A stretch of 6,413 nt of DNA from an uncultured Clostridia bacterium (lineage in GTDB: Bacteria > Bacillota > Clostridia > TANB77 > CAG-508). The stretch covers positions 1 through 6,413 of the forward strand of contig CALXVO010000068.1 in assembly GCA_944392065.1 (NCBI GenBank), read 5' to 3'. The number at the start of each line of letters is the position of its first letter. The first letter of the stretch is position 1. Below are positions 4,275 through 6,413 of this stretch, piece after piece. The position numbers and the translations under genes were made by a program. The notes beneath the pieces are model-generated. The model saw nothing but the letters and a program-made list of their open reading frames with translations, searched no databases and was not told the DNA's origin.

Positions 4275-6269
4275 ATGGAGGATTTAGTTGAAAGCATATT
4301 AGATTATATAAGGTCAGATTATACAGATTATGCAATAATGCTTAATGGTGAATGGGGAAGTGGAAAAACTTATTTTTGGAATAATAAAATAAAACCTAAA
4401 ATAGAATCTATGAGGCTTAACGGAAAAAGATATACAGCCATATATATGTCTTTATATGGAATATCAAACTTGGAAGAAATAAGCAAGAAAATATTTATAG
4501 AAACGACACAACTCATGGATAAAAATTTAAAGAAATATATGGAAGCAAGTGGAGTGAAAAACATACCAGAGTATGCAAAAACAGGACTGGATATGGCAAA
4601 TTTTTTTGGTGTTACTCAAAATGGGGATAGAATAGATTATGGGCAATTTTTTTCTACAGATGACAAAGTATTATGCTTTGATGACCTAGAGAGAGCAAAT
4701 GTAGATGTTATAGATATTTTAGGATATATTAATAATTTTGTTGAGCATGATCATATAAAAACTATAATTATATGTAATGAAAAAGAATTATCTACAAAAT
4801 TAAAAAATAGTAATCTAGAAATGAAAACATTTATAGCAACATATTTGTTGGATAAGGAAAATAAACTAAATATCAAAACGGACAAACCAATGGTAGAGAG
4901 AATTCGTGACACAATTGAATATGTTTTTGATAAAGCAAATGATTACGAAAGAATAAAAGAAAAACTTATTGGCGAAACATTTGAATATGCTCCAGAATTT
5001 AATTATATTATAAATGGAATTCTAATGAGATACGAAAGTTGCCCAGACTTGATTAGATTCTTAAGAGAAAATACCAATCTTATAATTTCCACTTTTAATA
5101 AAAGTGGAACTAGAAATTTAAGAATTTTAAAACATTCTCTAACTAACTTTAAAAAAATATTTGATATGGTAAATAAATCATATCCAAATACAAATCACAG
5201 AGTTTTACAGACAATGCTTATTTTTACAATAGCAATTTCTTTTGAAATAAAAGCTGGCAAAATTACAAAAGACAAGTTTGTAAATATCAATGATAACGAA
5301 GAATATAAGGCAATACTTGTATCATCAAGAGTATTTATGGATAATAGACAGTTTTATATAAAGGAATTTGATAACAATTACTATTATAATTTTAAAGCAG
5401 AATATAGATTTTTTAAATTCATAGAATTGTATGTACGTACTCGTATTTTTGATATGAAGGTATTTAAAAGGGATATGGAGGCTATTATAAATACAGTAGA
5501 TACAGATAAGTTGCCAGGATATAAGAGGCTTCTTACAGAAGAGTATTGGAAAATATCGGACGACCAATTTGGTGGGGTTGTATCAGAGGTATTAGAAGAT
5601 GTGAAAAATGGTAATATAGAACTAATAAATGTTGTAAAATTGTTTGCATATTTTGCACACTTTGTAAGAAAAGGACTAATTGATTATGATATGAAAACAA
5701 TTAAAAGTGTATTTCTAAATGGAATGAATGTATCTTCATTAACATCAAGTTATTGCTCAAATGTAGAGGAAGAACTTGCAAGTTTAGCTATAGAAGAAGA
5801 TAAATCTGAAGACATGGAAGAAATTTTAGATCACTTTAATAATATAAATGCACAGTTACAAGAAAAGATGTATAAGGAAAAAGCAGAGGAAATATTTAAG
5901 TATATACCAATGAAAATGGAACAATTCTATGATAAATTTGATAAGGAATGCATGAAAGTTCCAATATTTAAGTATTATGATGTATTTCAAATGTTTCAAA
6001 GAATATCATGTGCAAGCAATGAGGATATAGTAACTATAAAAGAAAAATTGATAGATAGGGCAAAAAAATATGGCCGTGAATTACAAGAAGAATTGTCGAA
6101 TTTGAAAAAATTAAAACAAGTTATGGATGATTATATAGACGGAAAAGAGCCAACAATAAAGTTAGTTATATTACAAGATTTTGCGGAAGAACTCGGAAAA
6201 GTAATAGCAGAATACAAGAAGTTTGAAGAACCAGCAACTGCCACAGCAGATGTAGTAGAAGAAATCTAA
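4275..6269 (+). CDS. KAP-like P-loop NTPase, function unassigned, possible defence protein
   Basis: This 664-residue protein starts at an ATG six bases after AGGAG (4264-4268). The NTPase domain begins almost at once: Walker A GEWGSGKT (25-32), Walker B KVLCFDDLER (131-140) with D136 and D137, and a sensor-like strand TIIICNEKEL (163-172). A conserved-looking arginine segment GTRNLRILKHSL (278-289) recalls the R-x-(I/L)-K-R region of KAP ATPases. The rest (about 300-664) is predicted mainly helical and unrecognised. It includes an acidic stretch near 496-520, a likely coiled coil at about 585-620 and a low-complexity tail (EEPATATADVVEEI). No membrane segments are evident, unlike the membrane-spanning KAP proteins. 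The KAP family includes QatA of the QatABCD anti-phage system, but no Qat partners are in the window. It is 180 bases after comF with no intervening terminator, so it may be partly co-transcribed. Its place next to a repeat element and between housekeeping genes suggests acquired cargo, by inference. Confidence 0.75.
   Translation: MEDLVESILDYIRSDYTDYAIMLNGEWGSGKTYFWNNKIKPKIESMRLNGKRYTAIYMSLYGISNLEEISKKIFIETTQLMDKNLKKYMEASGVKNIPEYAKTGLDMANFFGVTQNGDRIDYGQFFSTDDKVLCFDDLERANVDVIDILGYINNFVEHDHIKTIIICNEKELSTKLKNSNLEMKTFIATYLLDKENKLNIKTDKPMVERIRDTIEYVFDKANDYERIKEKLIGETFEYAPEFNYIINGILMRYESCPDLIRFLRENTNLIISTFNKSGTRNLRILKHSLTNFKKIFDMVNKSYPNTNHRVLQTMLIFTIAISFEIKAGKITKDKFVNINDNEEYKAILVSSRVFMDNRQFYIKEFDNNYYYNFKAEYRFFKFIELYVRTRIFDMKVFKRDMEAIINTVDTDKLPGYKRLLTEEYWKISDDQFGGVVSEVLEDVKNGNIELINVVKLFAYFAHFVRKGLIDYDMKTIKSVFLNGMNVSSLTSSYCSNVEEELASLAIEEDKSEDMEEILDHFNNINAQLQEKMYKEKAEEIFKYIPMKMEQFYDKFDKECMKVPIFKYYDVFQMFQRISCASNEDIVTIKEKLIDRAKKYGRELQEELSNLKKLKQVMDDYIDGKEPTIKLVILQDFAEELGKVIAEYKKFEEPATATADVVEEI
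5087..5109. repeat. Ten-bp inverted repeat inside the KAP-like gene
   Basis: TTCCACTTTT (5087-5096) and AAAAGTGGAA (5100-5109) pair perfectly around AAT. It lies in the codons for residues 271-279, just before the GTRNLRIL motif, and leaves the frame open. It may be a chance product of AT-rich coding sequence. Confidence 0.5.
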
Positions 6270-6276
6270 AAAAACA

Positions 6277-6306
6277 TGTATAAAATTTTCCTCTTTTGCA
6301 ATAATA
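6277..6306 (+). promoter_or_regulatory. Candidate sigma-G (forespore) promoter for spoVT
   Basis: TGTATA (6277-6282) and AATAATA (6300-6306) are 17 bases apart. The Bacillus sigma-G pattern is roughly TGNATA, 17-18 bases, CATNNTA. Only the first base of the -10 differs. spoVT is a sigma-G target in B. subtilis, which supports the call. Transcription would begin near 6313, giving a leader of about 26 bases. Confidence 0.45.
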
Positions 6307-6338
6307 AGAGTAGACATAATTATAAAAGGAGGAAAATT
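6284..6338 (+). promoter_or_regulatory. Potential stem hiding the spoVT ribosome site in read-through RNA
   Basis: AATTTTCCTCTTTT (6284-6297) can pair with AAAGGAGGAAAATT (6325-6338) over 14 bp with one G-U pair. The second arm holds the whole AGGAGG site (6327-6332) and reaches the base before the ATG. No T-run follows, so this is not a terminator. The first arm lies upstream of the predicted sigma-G start point, so only RNA from the preceding gene would contain it. Confidence 0.5.
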
Positions 6339-6413
6339 ATGAAAGCAACAGGAGTTGTAAGAAGAATAGATGATTTGGGCAGAGTTGTTATTCCAAAAGA
6401 AATACGTAAAACA
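6339..6413 (+). CDS. spoVT: SpoVT, AbrB-family sporulation transcription regulator (5' part only)
   Basis: The first 25 codons are present, and the window edge cuts the rest. The start is an ATG six bases after AGGAGG (6327-6332). The N-terminus has the swapped-hairpin AbrB/SpoVT DNA-binding signature: MKATGVVRRIDDLGR, then VVIPKEIRKT. MKATG and IDDLGR point to SpoVT rather than AbrB, whose clostridial copies usually read MKSTGIVRKVDELGR. SpoVT modulates sigma-G-dependent genes in the forespore. The full protein should be about 180 residues with a C-terminal GAF-like domain, which lies outside this window. Confidence 0.9.
   Translation, partial: MKATGVVRRIDDLGRVVIPKEIRKT

Noticed and set aside
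4018..5567. Minus-strand open frames opposite the comF end and the NTPase gene
   Set aside because: They are shadows of the + strand genes, with no supporting start signals and no recognisable domain.

Overview
The window is strongly AT-rich and its genes match an endospore-forming, low-GC Firmicute of the class Clostridia. The reasons are a RecD2-type helicase and a ComF protein in one operon, strong AGGAGG-type ribosome sites, and the start of spoVT, a sporulation regulator, at the right edge. All genes read on the + strand.

Layout. Bases 1-87 hold a large inverted repeat (element A) that continues off the left edge. An AT-rich terminator-like hairpin follows (92-139), then a small membrane-anchored protein with a glycosyltransferase-2-like half domain (194-550). 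The 551-926 gap contains 19-bp-phased short repeats, an intrinsic terminator, a near-consensus sigma-A promoter with an extended -10, and a second palindromic element (B). Next come recD2 (927-3332, TTG start) and comF (3336-4094), three bases apart and surely co-transcribed. A third palindromic element (C) lies between comF and a 664-residue KAP-like P-loop NTPase gene (4275-6269). No terminator is visible between comF and that gene. The first 25 codons of spoVT (6339-6413) close the window, behind a plausible forespore sigma-G promoter.

How the parts work together. RecD2 is a 5'-3' helicase for replication and repair. ComF is a phosphoribosyltransferase-fold protein tied to DNA uptake. The two form a conserved DNA-metabolism pair. 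The KAP-like NTPase is the accessory gene here. Its family includes anti-phage proteins, but this protein is unassigned, and it sits between housekeeping genes next to a repeat element.

Most unusual signals: (1) Three unrelated gene leaders carry elements with one architecture: a constant tag ending in TGTCCC, followed each time by an element-specific arm that also builds the adjoining stem. (2) A perfect 32-nt palindrome lies in frame inside comF, within a stretch that looks like an insertion relative to the family. (3) A 14-bp complement to the spoVT ribosome site lies upstream of the predicted sigma-G start point. It would be present only in read-through RNA, where it could silence spoVT translation.
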